The notes under the pieces are model-generated. The model had not been told where the DNA came from. It saw nothing but the letters and a program-made list of their open reading frames with translations, and made no database searches. The position numbers were made by a program, and so were the translations under genes. A DNA stretch of 64,000 nucleotides from Allium sativum (taxonomy: Eukaryota; Streptophyta; Magnoliopsida; Asparagales; Amaryllidaceae): the NCBI GenBank assembly GCA_030737875.1, contig CM060918.1, positions 776,544,552 through 776,608,551 on the forward strand. The letters run 5' to 3'. This document shows positions 1 to 11,964 of this stretch, piece by piece. Position 1 is the stretch's first letter; every line of letters starts with the position of its first letter.

Positions 1-37
1 AGAAGGATATTGAAGACAACAACGTTCAAAGCGAGGA

Positions 38-175
38 AAATCCACAAGTAGTAGAAGAAAATTGAGCATAAGAAGTAGAAAATAATCCACAAGTAGTAGA
101 AAATAATCGAGCACAAGCATTAGAAAATAATCCACAAGTAGTAGAAGATAATCCTAGTGCATTTGAGAACCATAC
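38..175 (+). repeat. 45-bp in-frame tandem repeat (3 copies)
   Basis: The string TCCACAAGTAGTAGAA recurs at 41, 86 and 131, an exact 45-bp spacing (15 codons). It encodes an ENNPQVVE-type acidic repeat at the N-terminus of the decayed CACTA gene. Two copies carry stop codons in the linker. Confidence 0.75.
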
Positions 176-520
176 AATGCAAAACGAACAAAGCTAATAT
201 AGAAGCCGATGGACCAACTGAAGATGCAAATGCAATTCGACCAAAGAAAAGAACAAGCAGAGGTCCTACAAAATGAAGAGACTTCCTTCAAACTTCACAA
301 ATCGTGTTGAAGTTGAATTTAATGAGAATGCTGAACCAAAAGGTGAAGGGTCAATCCATTTATTTTCTTTTTTAGGACCACTTATACGAGAGCATGTTCC
401 AGTCACACTTAGTAATTGAAGACACCTTAATGCTGATTTGAAAGCCATTTTATGGGATTACATTCAGGTATATTTTGTTATTTTTATCTAGTTGTGTCTA
501 TTTAGCTCAAGTTGTTTTAG

Positions 521-835
521 ACCGAGAAAAAATCCAGAAATTTGGATAAAATATCATACGTCTGAATACTTCTGCAGCCATAAATTTTTAGGTCGAGAGA
601 TAAAATATTAAACGTCTAAATACTTATTCAGGCATAATTTTTCAAGCCGATAAAAAAAATCCAGTCATCCAGATGAAATATCAGACGTCTAATCAATATT
701 CAGATTATTTTCTGTTTCTAAAATCAGACGTTTGGAAATATATCCAGATGTCTAAAGACTTGTGTCAGCTGTGCATGTCTTACTTATTGTCGAGCTAGAG
801 CCATATATAGTTAAAGTACCATATCCACAATATTT
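521..835. repeat. CAGACGTCTG-type palindrome array, copy 1
   Basis: This stretch holds several degenerate copies of CAGACGTCTG (CAGACGTCTA, CATACGTCTG, CAGATGTCTA), each preceded by phrases like GAGAAAAAATCCAG. It is clearly homologous to 24036-24425: both run from a CCGAGAAAAAA phrase to AAGTACCATATCCACAAT. It lies in an intron of the CACTA-type gene. It is probably the subterminal region of a DNA transposon. Confidence 0.6.
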
Positions 836-846
836 TCCATTTAGGC

Positions 847-849
<3 letters not shown>

Positions 850-909
<60 letters not shown>

Positions 910-921
910 AGTGTGTGTGTA
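850..921. repeat. Compound microsatellite (AT)n(GT)n
   Basis: About 16 AT units run directly into about 20 GT units with one GA interruption. It lies in an intron-like stretch. Confidence 0.95.
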
Positions 922-1087
922 TGGGAAAGTCTAAATGAACACAGAATGTGAACACAAAATTAAGCACACAAAATCCGAACCATTAGATCTTCTCACGAAT
1001 TACACCTCACACATAAAGACAAGCAAATCTTATGCTCCAGATTTTGTGTACAAAAATTTGTGTGCAATTTTGTGTCTCAATAGCTGC

Positions 1088-1091
<4 letters not shown>

Positions 1092-1130
<39 letters not shown>
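1092..1130. repeat. (AT)n microsatellite
   Basis: Uninterrupted AT repeat of about 39 bp just upstream of the second exon-like block of the CACTA-type gene. Confidence 0.95.
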
Positions 1131-1133
<3 letters not shown>

Positions 1134-3803
1134 TTATGAACCTTTTTTTAATACAGGCTAGATTTATGTTGAATGAGGAATGGAAAAAGGTCCCCGTATT
1201 TCGGCAAATGGGGTGCATTTTTAGGTGTTTAAAATACATATTAGTTAATATTTTGGTCAAAGCACAGTCCAAGGAGGAAAGGCTTCAAATGGAACCGGAT
1301 AATATCAAAACAATGGCGGAGAGGAATGATTTTATCAACTTGAAAAGTAGTGCAAAATTTAAGGTAAATTATGTTTAAATGGTCATCTTCGTATATGTGA
1401 ATTAACTAGTCAGTATATTTTAATTTTTTATTTCAGCAACAAAGTGAAACATTCAAAGCCATTAGACGTAGATAGATGCCACATACGTGTAGCCGTAAAG
1501 GAATGGCACGCTTAGCTGCTGATATGGTCAGAAAATATTTTAATGTTGTGATCTTTTCATACCATTTATAGAGTTATAATAAATTATTTTATTTAATTTT
1601 TTATTACCATAGAAAAACGAGAGTTCAGACCCCTCTTTTATCTGTCGATCTAATGTTTGGATTAAATCTCTCACTCGAAAAAACGGTGAGTCGACGAGCT
1701 CGGCTGTTGAAGAAATTTGTAAGGACCCGTAACTTCCCCGGTAAGGAAAGAGCGGATACTTTGAGAACATCACACAAAAGAAAGCAGACGGAAGGACATT
1801 TCATTGTTAATTACAACAATTACATCAGAATACAAGAATATACAAAGTATGAATAAATATTATACAACAGAAAATACCAGAGATTTAAATTACATTTAAA
1901 TACATCGCAGCGGAAAATAATACAAAACACAACTAGAAGTAATACACGGATACAGAGCTTTCCACGTATCGTTCCAGCTGTAAATCAGGATCCTGTGAAT
2001 ATAAATCTGCAAAACCAAAACTACTAACTACCCGTTTCAAAATAAGGGCACCCAGAGTTTAGGTTAAAACAATAAACTCCAGGTCAGTCATGTGACTGGT
2101 GTGAGAACTAAAACAGTTATAAATCTTTATTTTAAAGTTAGGTAAATCAAGGGACCACGCCGTGTAACACGGAACGGGTTTCCTCCCAAGAATACCAGTG
2201 CATAAAACAAATAGCGCAATGCTAAATAAAGAAAAATGAAGCTATTATAAGACCCATGTCCCATCACACAATGCAACGCAAGCCGGAGAATAGGGTTTTA
2301 CCTTATAATAGCCAAAGCATGCTTGATACGTTAAATTTTATGTATTATTATTACTATAAGTGTTAAAACAATTTCAATCATAAATATCAATCATAGACGA
2401 CATGGGTACCATATATCATGTCGCCATACTAGGCTCTACAATCAAAACCGCACATGTCACGTATTAGAAGTTGGATTTCCATCTGTGAACCGAGGCAAAA
2501 GATAGTCCTCAACCGATTCGAGACAATTTTGCCCATATCTCAGGAACAGCCGCAACTGCCCCATGGATCGTCAGGGCCGGTCCACCGATGTGGATTATTA
2601 TGCCTGAACACTAAGTTTCCCCGCCCTTTGGGGCGTAAATGAGCCAAAAAATGACTCCATCGGCTTCACATAGTCACCGATATATCCGAGGCGCCTCGCA
2701 ACAGCAACAACCACATAAGTCAAACTCGTCAGGGCGTGTAAAACCACTGACGCCACTTTTAGCTAGAAGGAAACGCATGCCCTCCCTGAGGCCTCTCCCG
2801 TTTCTGGTTCACAACCGGGGTGTGAGGCTCGCGAATCAACGTTACACAAAGCTATGCCACACAGGCCATGCTTTGATCAGCAACCACAAGACTCTGCTTT
2901 TCAACAGAAGCCTTGATCAATTGCCACATAGGCATGCCACATAGGCAATTCACTCCATGCGTTTGATATCCATCAATATATAACCACTGAGCTCGTACGT
3001 CTCAGAGAAGGGCGTTAAGCAAGAGAATAAATTCTCCGCCGCCAAACAGATATATATTTAATAGAACTCAATCACACAGAATAAAATCCAATGTCAGACA
3101 CACAGTCCATTTACAAGTTCGTTCCGGGTCTGAACGAAACCGGAGGCACCTAGTACCCCGAATATCCATCGATCTTCAAGTACGTATGGACGATCACTAA
3201 CTGATTCCCTCCTCTTGGGTGTACAGCCCAATCAAGATCATCAGTAATCACTCAAACAACGTGAAGACCTCCGGTCTTCAACCACCGTCTTCATCCTCGA
3301 CACCACGTCGAATCAGTTACTCAGAATGGGATAAACCCGGTCTTTCTGAATAACTCGCGTATATAATAAACAAGTGTTACACAAAAACAACATATGCCTC
3401 ATTCCAATTCAGAATATTCTTTTGTTCAAATATTCTTATACTTTGGGAAAGGTTCCCATTAATTTTATCAAAGATAAATTCTTTAAATTTATTCTTTAAT
3501 CTTCCTTGAATATCAGTTCATACTAGTCAGGATTAGCGAACCACACCGAAGTAATCATTTATTTTATTTCCCAATCCCAACCTATTCATCCCATGAAGTA
3601 AAACTGGTCATACTTCATATCTAACACCGCGATGTTATCGGTAAATTCAATTACCATTCCACGTTCAAGTCTAACTAAAGATTTAACTACCGTCTGGAGT
3701 AAAACTGGTGATACTCCATTCTCGATCTTTTCAATCTAATTAAAGATTCATTAAAACTCCACTTAGTGTTAATCTTTACAGAAATCAATATCCTATCTTT
3801 AAC

Positions 3804-4053
3804 TGGGTTAAAGAACCAATGTCATTTAAAACACGGTTCACTATAAACCCAAACATTCAATTCATTATCGGGTTAAAGAACAAGTGTTATTTAAAACACC
3901 GTTCACGATAAACCAAAAAATCAATTCAAATTCAATTCCAATTAAATACCCTTTAATTGGTACACTTCATTAAATCTAAATAAAAAGATTTAATCTTTTT
4001 CTCAACTGGGTTTTAGAACAGTGTTAATGAAATCACTATTCACGATTAACCCA
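3804..4053. repeat. Three tandem fold-back units in the giant LTR
   Basis: Units at about 3804-3851, 3869-3914 and 4007-4053 each start with GGGTTAAAGAAC (or GGGTTTTAGAAC) and end with GTTCAC.ATAAACC or ATTCACGATTAACCC, so each can fold on itself. The units differ from each other, which shows they are old. Confidence 0.6.
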
Positions 4054-4820
4054 AATGTTGATATTAAATACAAGGCTCTGTATAGAAAATATATCGGCTT
4101 ATATTCAATATCAAATTCTACGACCAACAAATATCGTATTGGAAATAATGATATAAATATATCTTTCAAATTCCCATAACAATATCTGTATCATCACGAA
4201 ATCCACCATCGAAATATTCCAAAGACAATTTCGATTCAAACCCATTCCAATTCAATTATTGGAAATTCTGGTTATTTTCAAAACCATTTCAAATCCACTT
4301 TATTTATTTTAAAAATAAATAGAATTATAATTCTAGTTCAAAACTAGTTCATTTTGATAAAAATCTATTTTTATCTTTTCAAATATGGAGTTTTTCATCC
4401 CAATTCTTCACAAATCATTTCTTATGATTTTACACAAATTACTACTATTTTTAATAATTTTATCAAGGCTCGTACAGTCGATTTCCACCAACGGCCATCG
4501 AACTGCACTTACAACGACCTTTTCCAAATTTGATTTGGAATTCCAAATCAAACCGTTAGATTTCTAATTTCTAATATTCGTTAGAAAGCTCTTTTCGATA
4601 CGAACCCAACGGTTCCGGTTTTAGGAGAATCCGACGGTCGGATCTCCCGCAATATCCATTCGAAGTCAATGGTCGAAATTAGCGAACTGCCGCGGCGCAG
4701 CGTGTTCTATTCAGGCCATTATATTATATATATTATATAATATATATTTCATCGATTTCCTTTTAAAACGAATTTTATAAATCTTTTTAAATTCGTTTTC
4801 AAAACGATTTCAACTTCATA

Positions 4821-4901
4821 TTCAATTTAATTCGAATTTCAATTCATTTCAATTTAATTCGAATTTCAATTCATTTCAATTTAATTCGAATTTCAATTCA
4901 C
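4821..4901. repeat. 27-bp tandem repeat (3 copies)
   Basis: TTCAATTTAATTCGAATTTC starts at 4821, 4848 and 4875, an exact 27-bp period. The unit contains TTCGAA and AATT palindromes. It is non-coding and lies inside the giant LTR. Confidence 0.9.
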
Positions 4902-4983
4902 TTCCAATATTCATTGAAAAATGAATAAAATCGATATAAATATCGTTTACGTCAAAATGGCGTCAATCTAATCAACACGGCTT

Positions 4984-5095
4984 CATATATTTCTATTTTC
5001 AAATATTCTATCTCAAATATTTCTTTTCAAATATTTCTATTCAAATATTTCTTTTTCAAATATTTCTATTTAAATATTTCTATTCAAAACTGAAA
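4984..5095. repeat. AAATATTTCT short tandem repeat
   Basis: About seven copies of TTCAAATATTTCT with 14-17 bp spacing lie inside the giant solo LTR. Confidence 0.85.
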
Positions 5096-5769
5096 TGAGG
5101 CCCATTCAATTACCATATAATGTTAATTATTTGGATTTTTAACAACACATGTATAAAATAACAACGATAAATAATCAACCATCATCCAGAGTGCGTTCTA
5201 CACTGTATAAGCATCAAATATAAATATTTAATGCTTATAACAGCCTGTCAATCAATCGATCGACATACAACTAATTATTGGGACTAGTGTATGTCATATA
5301 TCATCCCAATACCCGTGTGGGGTTTTCAAACAATCAAACACAGATTTTATTTGTGTAGTTGGGCGATGTGTAAAATTTATTGTCCCAATCAATATCAGTC
5401 AAATGTGTATATAAACAAATCGTTCGATTTGTTTATACTTATTTCATTTTAAATTCACGTTAAAAATTCTATTTTCAACTATAAAATATTTTTAGATATA
5501 TAAATATTTCATTTCATTTCACATCACATCACACAATCAACTACACATCAAAATCAAACAAACAGGCATACAAGTCGTCCATGGTCTGTGGACGACGGGT
5601 GTCGGGTGCTACTAAACACCATCTGCATCCTAGTATATATTTTTAACTAGAAATTTAAATTAAAGGTGAGGAGTTCTCACCGACTAGCTAATCCAAACGC
5701 CACGACTCTTCTTATGTAGAAATCTTCGCCGTTCCCGCCTTTCGTCCATTCCACTGTCCGTAGCCACTA

Positions 5770-6360
5770 CATATATAAAAATCACATTTTTATTTGTTCA
5801 CTTTCAATTTAAAAATCATATTTTTCCTTAACCATTCAAATGATCAAAATCGTATTTTTACTTTGCTATATATATGATGAAATTCTATTTTTACGTCGCT
5901 ACTATACAGATAAAAATTCTATTTTTATACCGGTGATCATATGATAAAGATTATATTTTTATCACGCTATTCTCTATATAAACATTATATTTTTATATAT
6001 CTACCTCTAATATAAAGATCGAATTTTTATATCATCACTGTAAAAATCCCATTTCTATTTCAACATATATATAATAAAAATCAGATTTTTACTTCGCTAC
6101 ATATGTAAAGATTAAATTTTTACTATCTATATAATATAAAAATTGTATTTTTATTCTTTCTACACTATAAAAATCATATTTTTATTCTTCCTATGATATA
6201 AAAATTATATTTTTAACCTTTCTATAATATGAAAATCACATTTTTATTATCTACATTATATAAAAAATTATATTTTTAGTTTGCTAACTTTATATAAAAA
6301 CCACATCATTATTTTTATACAATACTATATAAGTAAAAATCATATATTTCCTTATCAATG
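5770..6360. repeat. Diverged ~45-55 bp repeats, AAAAATCATATTTTTA type
   Basis: The phrase AAAAATCATATTTTTA and variants return roughly every 45-55 bp with variable AT-rich spacers. The matching part of the sister LTR (50100-51780) also holds AT-rich arrays built on ATTTACAT...ATGTAAAT. A repeat-prone R/U5 zone therefore seems to be a family trait. Confidence 0.6.
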
Positions 6361-6470
6361 TTATAATAGGTGTAAAACTGAATTTTTTTTATCTCCTTTA
6401 AAACCTTATTTACATTAAACAAGTAAAGAAAGATAATAAAACAAACTGAAATAAAGCTTACTGGCGAAAC

Positions 6471-6799
6471 TGGCTGATGGGGTGCCTGCGTCGGAGCCTA
6501 CAGGCGGCAGGGGAGGAGGTGGAGGCGCACTGGGATCGCGCGGGGTGGGTCATTAGCTACGACGTCAGGTTTGGGTTCAAGGGGAGAGAGGCTAGGGTGG
6601 AGGAAGAGGAGAAGGAAGGTCGAGGGGGGGGGGGGTGCGCGATGGAGGAGGGGTGCGGGGACTTCGGTGGTGGCGGCCACCCTGGGCTCGCGGCGATGAA
6701 CGTCGACGGGAGGTGGGGGGTGGGGCTCTGTTCTTTTCTTTCTCTCTCTCTTTTTTTATTTTAAAATTGAAATGAATTAACGGGGGGGGGGGGGGGGGC
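6471..6799. other. GC-rich patch with two poly-G runs
   Basis: A sharply GC-rich, purine-biased stretch stands in otherwise AT-rich LTR DNA. It has a 12-G run at 6624-6635 and a 17-G run at 6782-6798, followed by a TTTTTTTATTTT tract. On the minus strand (LTR sense) it is pyrimidine-rich like a transcript leader and opens a short Pro/Leu/Ala-rich frame (6680 down to 6498). I see no family similarity in that frame and do not call it a gene. Confidence 0.5.
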
Positions 6800-7719
6800 A
6801 GAGGGTATAAGAGGGAGGGAGATATTTTTTATTTTATTTTATTTAATTACTTCAAAAAGCAACTTTTAATTTCGAAATCGAACCCACCGACTGTCGTCCA
6901 TAGCTAATTACCCCCATTCCGAACACAATGGGATATGTGTCGTAGGCTGATTCGACCGTTTCGACCAGTTTTCGTCAAAATCAAAATATAACTCTATATA
7001 TTGAATTTGAACGCGCATTTCAATTAATCGGGCCCACATACAGACTTTTAAAATTAACAAAAAAATATTTCTAGCTTGGTATTGACGATACGATCCTAAC
7101 AAAACTAATTTCGTCAAATTCTGGGACCGTTTGAAAAATGGTCATTTTCCAGTCGATTAAAATCAACTAAAACTGGTCAACGCGTTTTCCTTTGCCACGC
7201 TCACATACTGATTTGAAAAATTATGAAATTTGAAACCTAGCAATAATTTGACATCGCGGATCCAACAAAAGTGGTTTCGTCGAAAACGAGGTCGTTTGCA
7301 AAATGACCATTTTTAAAGGCCAGAATTCCATAGCGACTATTCTGAAATTTCAACTGGACATAACTTTTTATTCCCGCTATGAAATTTCAATTTTTCGGAT
7401 TCATTGGAAATATATTCACAAATAGATTCTAATATTTTTGGTTTCACTAAAATCCGGTTTATTTTGCACTCGGTACATTCATTTGAATTTTGAAATCGAA
7501 TTTTCGAACTACCGCTCCATTTTCAATTCCTTTTATATATATAAATAAATATTTATATTCTAACGACGATCTATATAAATATATACGTTCTAATTCTATT
7601 CAAAATAAATTTCTCGTCGTTATTATTTAAAATAATTCATTTTAAATATTCAAAATTCACCAAAATTGCCAAAATAAAATTTTCAAATTGGCCCAGATTT
7701 TCCAGGTTATTACAAAACT

Positions 7720-8090
7720 ATTGTACGTGATTTCATTTTAAATTGACATATTACAAATGATTTTAGAATATGATAATATTAAAGGTTACAATGTATGTTG
7801 TCCTTTACAGGAGAAGATTAAAAAGTTATCGCTCAATCACAAGCTACCACGACAACTTCTCTAAGAGAAGATGCTCTTCAGCAGTGCTGGGAAATGATAT
7901 ACCAGGACGATTAAGAGGAATGGGAAGAGGTATAACCCACACCAAGTTTGTTTTGGCACAGTAAAAACAAATAATGCAACTTTAAAACAGAGTTGCGGAT
8001 TTGGAGAAGATTGTTCTAATGCTAGTATCACAAAACCATGTATTCCTAAAATGAATGGAAAGAAGTTATATCTTGCATGTAGCAATTAGT
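7720..8090 (+). pseudogene. CACTA Transposase_24-like gene, 3' part
   Basis: After the LTR insertion, an intron with a TCCTTTACAG acceptor leads into EKIKKLS, then TTTTSLREDAL, then GRLRGMGRGITHTKF. This matches the usual C-terminal end of Transposase_24 proteins, but the three pieces lie in three different frames, so at least two indels have occurred. A short coiled-coil-like stretch (RVADLEKIVLMLVSQ) follows. Together with 1-1718 this is one broken gene. Confidence 0.55.
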
Positions 8091-8184
8091 TATTTGCATT
8101 CTATGAGTTTAGAATCGTAGTGAATCATTGAATAAACTCTTTGTTGAGTAATGACTACATAAATAATTCATAATAAAATTTAGT

Positions 8185-8990
8185 GGAAATTAGGCAGTGC
8201 CCCCTGTTATAGTTTAAAATATAAACGACCTCCCTCCCCAACTTTCATTTCAAAGCGGGTCCCTATTTTCCAAGTTGTGTTTTGTTAAAAAAGGCGCTGC
8301 CATGTAAAAAGAAAAAAAATTCTAAAATCTGCAAATGTTCCCTAAAGACCATGGAAAAAAAACTTGCATACATGTATGCAAGTATACACAATAGTTGCAC
8401 ACAAGTATGTAAGTATTCCCGAAGCAGTTTACATTGAAAATCTGCATGAATACTTGCATGCATGTATGCAAGTATTCTAAATACACGCATACATAAATGT
8501 AAGTAATTCATGTAGAAAACATGAACTAATATTTTCCTGTGGATTTTTGCATACATGTGTGCGAGTATTCAATTTTATTGCATTCATGTATGCAAGTAAA
8601 TTTGAACTGATTTGCATGCATGTGAATTATTGCACGCTTGTATACAAGAATTGTGTAATACTTGCATGCGTGTATATAAAAAAGCTAAAAAGATACATGA
8701 ATGAAATAGTTGCACAGATGTATGCAAGAATTTCAAATATTTTCTTGATTTGACGCAAATTACTGCAGTTTCGCTATTTTGTGTATTTTGTTGTTTTTGA
8801 TGCAGTTTTTTGTGGTTTTTTTATCTGAATTTTTTTGCAATTACATTTTTTATTTAAATATGAATTTATGTGATTTTTTTATTTTTTTCTAATTTTTTTG
8901 GTGAATTTTTGAAAAATAGGGGCCTAATTTATAATAAGTTTAGGACCCGATGTGAGCCTAATTTTGAAACTTAATAGTGACCTGTACAGA
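8185..8990. mobile_element. Possible small non-autonomous DNA element
   Basis: The left part (CAGTGCC...AGTTTAAAAT...GGGTCCCTATTTT) and the reverse complement of the right part (CAGGTCA...AGTTTCAAAAT...GGCCCCTATTTTT) read in the same order, a diverged terminal inverted repeat of about 90 bp. An AAAATTTA direct repeat lies at 8175-8182 and 9000-9007 but is AT-rich and could be chance. There is no coding capacity. The core is filled by the palindromic ATGCAAGTA array. The class is uncertain (MULE-, hAT- or CACTA-derived). Confidence 0.4.
8355..8735. repeat. Palindromic TGCATACATGTATGCA repeat cluster
   Basis: About ten copies of TTGCAxxCATGTATGCAAG(T/A)A lie at roughly 8363, 8396, 8452, 8483, 8547, 8579, 8611, 8630, 8661 and 8709. 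The best copies are near-perfect palindromes, for example TGCATACATGTATGCA at 8365. Spacing is irregular (19-64 bp), unlike a plain tandem repeat and like a set of protein-binding sites. Confidence 0.8.
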
Positions 8991-8999
8991 ACGGACCCT

Positions 9000-9445
9000 A
9001 AAATTTAAGTTGTCATATAAACCAAAAGATAAAAGAAAGATACTGTAATTGCATAAATTCTTTGTTGAGTACAAACAGCAGTTTCTAACTTCACTTTTCA
9101 CAAAACCAAAAGATTTTATAAAGAAACTGTAATTGCAGTTTGAACAGTCTACAAACCAGGCTGGACACGGCTGCATGTACAGGCTTCACACTGTTGCATG
9201 TACACATGGTTTCTATATTGTGGTATGCTCAAAAGGTGAATCAATGAATCATGGCTATATGCCAAGACAAAAAAAGTTCAACCCTATTCATAAAAGATGA
9301 CTCAATACACACACATACACGCACATACGTATTTCCTTATCTAGAACTTATCAAAATGAGTTACATGTATACGTGGTTCCTTATCAGTAATGAGTTGGCT
9401 CTTTCATCCCTATCTAAAACTTATCAAAAGTGTTACTTCTTTCAT

Positions 9446-9488
<43 letters not shown>

Positions 9489-9573
9489 TGTGCTAGTCTT
9501 CAACATACTTTAAAATATTATGATAGAACACACTCATAGTAACTTAAAGACACAGTCCTATTGACTTTAAGTT
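9000..9573. other. Non-coding spacer left of the LARD
   Basis: I see no gene here. TTCTTTGTTGAGTA near 9059 resembles CTCTTTGTTGAGTA near 8135. Two similar phrases, CTATCTAGAACTTATCAAAA-like at about 9337 and 9410, form a loose ~73-bp duplication. A (TA)n run lies at 9449-9485. A 12-bp inverted repeat (AGTAACTTAAAG / CTTTAAGTTACT, 9538-9576) sits right at the LARD insertion point. Confidence 0.6.
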
Positions 9574-11964
9574 ACTCCTGTAACAACCCGAATTCCGACG
9601 GACCGATTTTTTTTCAAAAATCCAATCCCCTGAAACCCTAGTTGGTTGCTCTGGTATCCTACAGAAAAAGAAAGAGAAAAGAGATATGTCAGAGTTCGGA
9701 AAACACCTCACAGCGGAAGGAGTAAAATATAATATATTTAAAACATAGCTTTACCTTAATCACAATACTGCTAAATCAGTATTCCCAACGCTATAAGTCT
9801 CTGTCTAACCTCTGAATGTTATGAGGAGGGGGTTAGAACATAAGTTCTATGTGAATGAATTTAAACTACACTTCTTGAATAATCCTACATATACCGTTCA
9901 ATTACACTTTCTTATTTATTAGGTTATACGTGTTATTAGCACTCAAAGCTTACATACACGTCGCACCCATCTACCCCCTAGTAGATTAACCTAATATAGT
10001 GTATACGTAGCTATCCCCAAACTGAGGTACACCCCGTGATACCCCACTCGCACGGTCTCCTCCGTATCGCCAGAGTAATATGCGCAGTCCCTCATCCTAT
10101 GCCATAGTAACGTACAACGCTACATCCGCATAGAACCACTATCGCTGTGCTACGTAAGCGTACTGACTGCTATCCTCAAACTATTCGATCGAGTTTGGTT
10201 CCATCACCGAATAAGGCCCTCTAGTCTACGATACACCACCCAGAGCAGACTTGGTGTACCTAGACTTTCCAACGTACGTATCATCAATCGTACTCGATGT
10301 TTCTACTGCACATAACCGCTACTTGTGCACCCAAGTTCCGTGGTAGGGCTACACCAGAAAACACGGAACTCGGTCGGGCGCTTTTCTATATCTGTACGGG
10401 CCCGCCTCTAAGAGTGTCCAATGTATAGATATCCCTTGAGTCTGGTTTTTCTGTGGTGGCTATGGCCCCACCTCAGCCCCTCCCCTCAACTAGTAAAGAC
10501 CACACGAGCTAAGCGACCACCCCTAATAAACAAACAATCTAAACATCCATGTGGGGTCTCCCTACACCCGTCCCTTGATAGCAAAGGTTAACGATCTCTA
10601 GGGGTTAGCTCTTGTCTTTTCGCATTCCTTAGGCTGCTGGTGACAGGCATCCGACGGTCTTGCTATCGTTTGGTCTTGACCCTCCACCTCCGCCTGAGGC
10701 AATCGCCGAACCACCCTTAATGCCACCGCGTACAACATTTTGACTGCACCCTACTTGTGCAGTCAAGGACCACCCACCTGGTAGTTCTGCACAGACCCAA
10801 CCTCTGTAATCCTAGCCCAAAGCTAAACCACTATAGAGGACTACCAGGAGCACCTTTAACGTCTCAGGAAGCTACGTGCTTCCCCTTCCAGTCCGTTGGA
10901 GCCGCCAAAATAGCGAACGTGCGCTCTCCTCGTGCCTTATGACACCATCATGATCTATCTCGTTGCGTTATTCATCCTACAACGTACGGACTACTTCAAG
11001 CGCCTTAGTTTTATATGTCATTAGACCCTAAGTCTATCCATTTATTTCATGCTTGTGCCACCTCGTCAACTTTCTCATTTAACTTGGTTATTCACATAAG
11101 CTCTTTTTTTTCGTATTCACCAAGTTACCCTTGCTTATTAATTCAATTTATACTTGACCCACTTAAGTCCATTAATAAGCCCACAACATGTTATTTTCCA
11201 ATTTCATAAATTATTCCCTTTTTGGGTTACAACAACATGTTATACTTAATTCATAGTTAAGTATGCCTTATCCCACATACATACTGGTTAGGAGAATAAC
11301 CCTCTAAACACCAGTCCGGAAGACCGAAATCAACATCAGACTGGCACCTAGAGAATTACTCAACCCAACCAACATATATGATTTTAATTTACTTCTTTTC
11401 CACTCATTTAACATATATCATTTTTAAATTTCACATTTCTCCTTTCCAAAACACTTAATTTAAGTATATCTTTACATATAAGTTATCTCATCTTCCTTAT
11501 CATTTCCTATAACTTACTTGTCCCATAAGTTATAATTTCCACCTATCGTCCTTTCTTGCCTTATTCAAGGTTTATTCACAATAGGTTATTTATCATTCCC
11601 CATTTCTTGTCATTAATTTTAGATTTGACTTAACCCTTCCATTTACTTAACCCGTTACTTAAACTTTACCCAATTCAATTACTTTATGATACCGTCACGG
11701 GTCCCATTTGGTTACGCATATCTAAATTTTATTTCATACGTCACCCGTGTCCCACTTAACCCCCTTTATTATAGTTTCCATATCTTACACATGTCTTACT
11801 ATGGTTAAGTCTACCTTAGTCATGTTTTACATCACATGTCTTACAACGGTTAAGTCCACCTTACTCATGCTTTACATGTCATTTATATCACCCACTTAAC
11901 CCTCTAACCATACCCATGTCACCCACATGTCTTATTATGGTTAGTATTTCTTAATTTATTTATA

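Larger units (their letters stand above)
1..1718 (+). pseudogene. CACTA (En/Spm) Transposase_24-like gene, 5' part, decayed
   Basis: Exon-like blocks at about 1-470, 1155-1362, 1437-1527 and 1613-1718 read as a Ptta/En/Spm (Transposase_24, PF03004) protein. Visible family signatures are a GPTKM start of the domain near 271, then VEFNENAEPKG, FLGPLIREHVPVT, an ILWDYIQ block, FRQMGCIFRCLKY and SRKGMARLAADM. The blocks are separated by introns with GT/AG-like borders, and the first intron holds repeats and AT/GT microsatellites. An acidic Asn/Glu-rich N-terminal part (1-200) has 15-residue tandem repeats and in-frame stops, and further stops occur in the domain (for example where a conserved Trp is expected near 417). 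The gene is cut at 1718 by a 6-kb LTR and resumes at 7720. Such proteins are accessory proteins of CACTA transposons, and their exact biochemical role is not settled. The family call comes from motif recognition without a search. Confidence 0.6.
1719..7714 (-). mobile_element. Giant (~6.0 kb) solo LTR, minus orientation
   Basis: The 5996-bp insert begins TGTAAGGACCCG and ends GGTTATTACA. It is flanked by a 5-bp target duplication with one mismatch (AAATT at 1714-1718, AAACT at 7715-7719) and interrupts the CACTA-type gene. Read on the minus strand its 5' end (TGTAATAACCTGG) and 3' end match the two ends of the 47901-58916 insert. Homology is visible at many internal points, for example GGATCCTG next to TTTATTTTCCGCTGC-like text and the repeated GACGAAA...GTTGG..CCG phrases in U3. 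No gag, pol, primer site or second LTR is present, so it is read as a solo LTR left by LTR-LTR recombination. At 6 kb it is at the upper limit known for plant LTRs (Ogre-type elements reach 5-6 kb). I cannot assign it to Ogre because no internal domain survives. Confidence 0.75.

Noticed and set aside
2454..2944. Two short adjoining frames (62 and 101 codons) in the 6-kb solo LTR
   Set aside because: No recognisable domain; the homologous region of the sister LTR (about 57700-58060) has no matching frame.
8175..9007. AAAATTTA as an 8-bp target duplication of a hAT-like element
   Set aside because: The octamer is AT-rich and common here, and the sequences just inside do not form matching inverted repeats at those exact borders.
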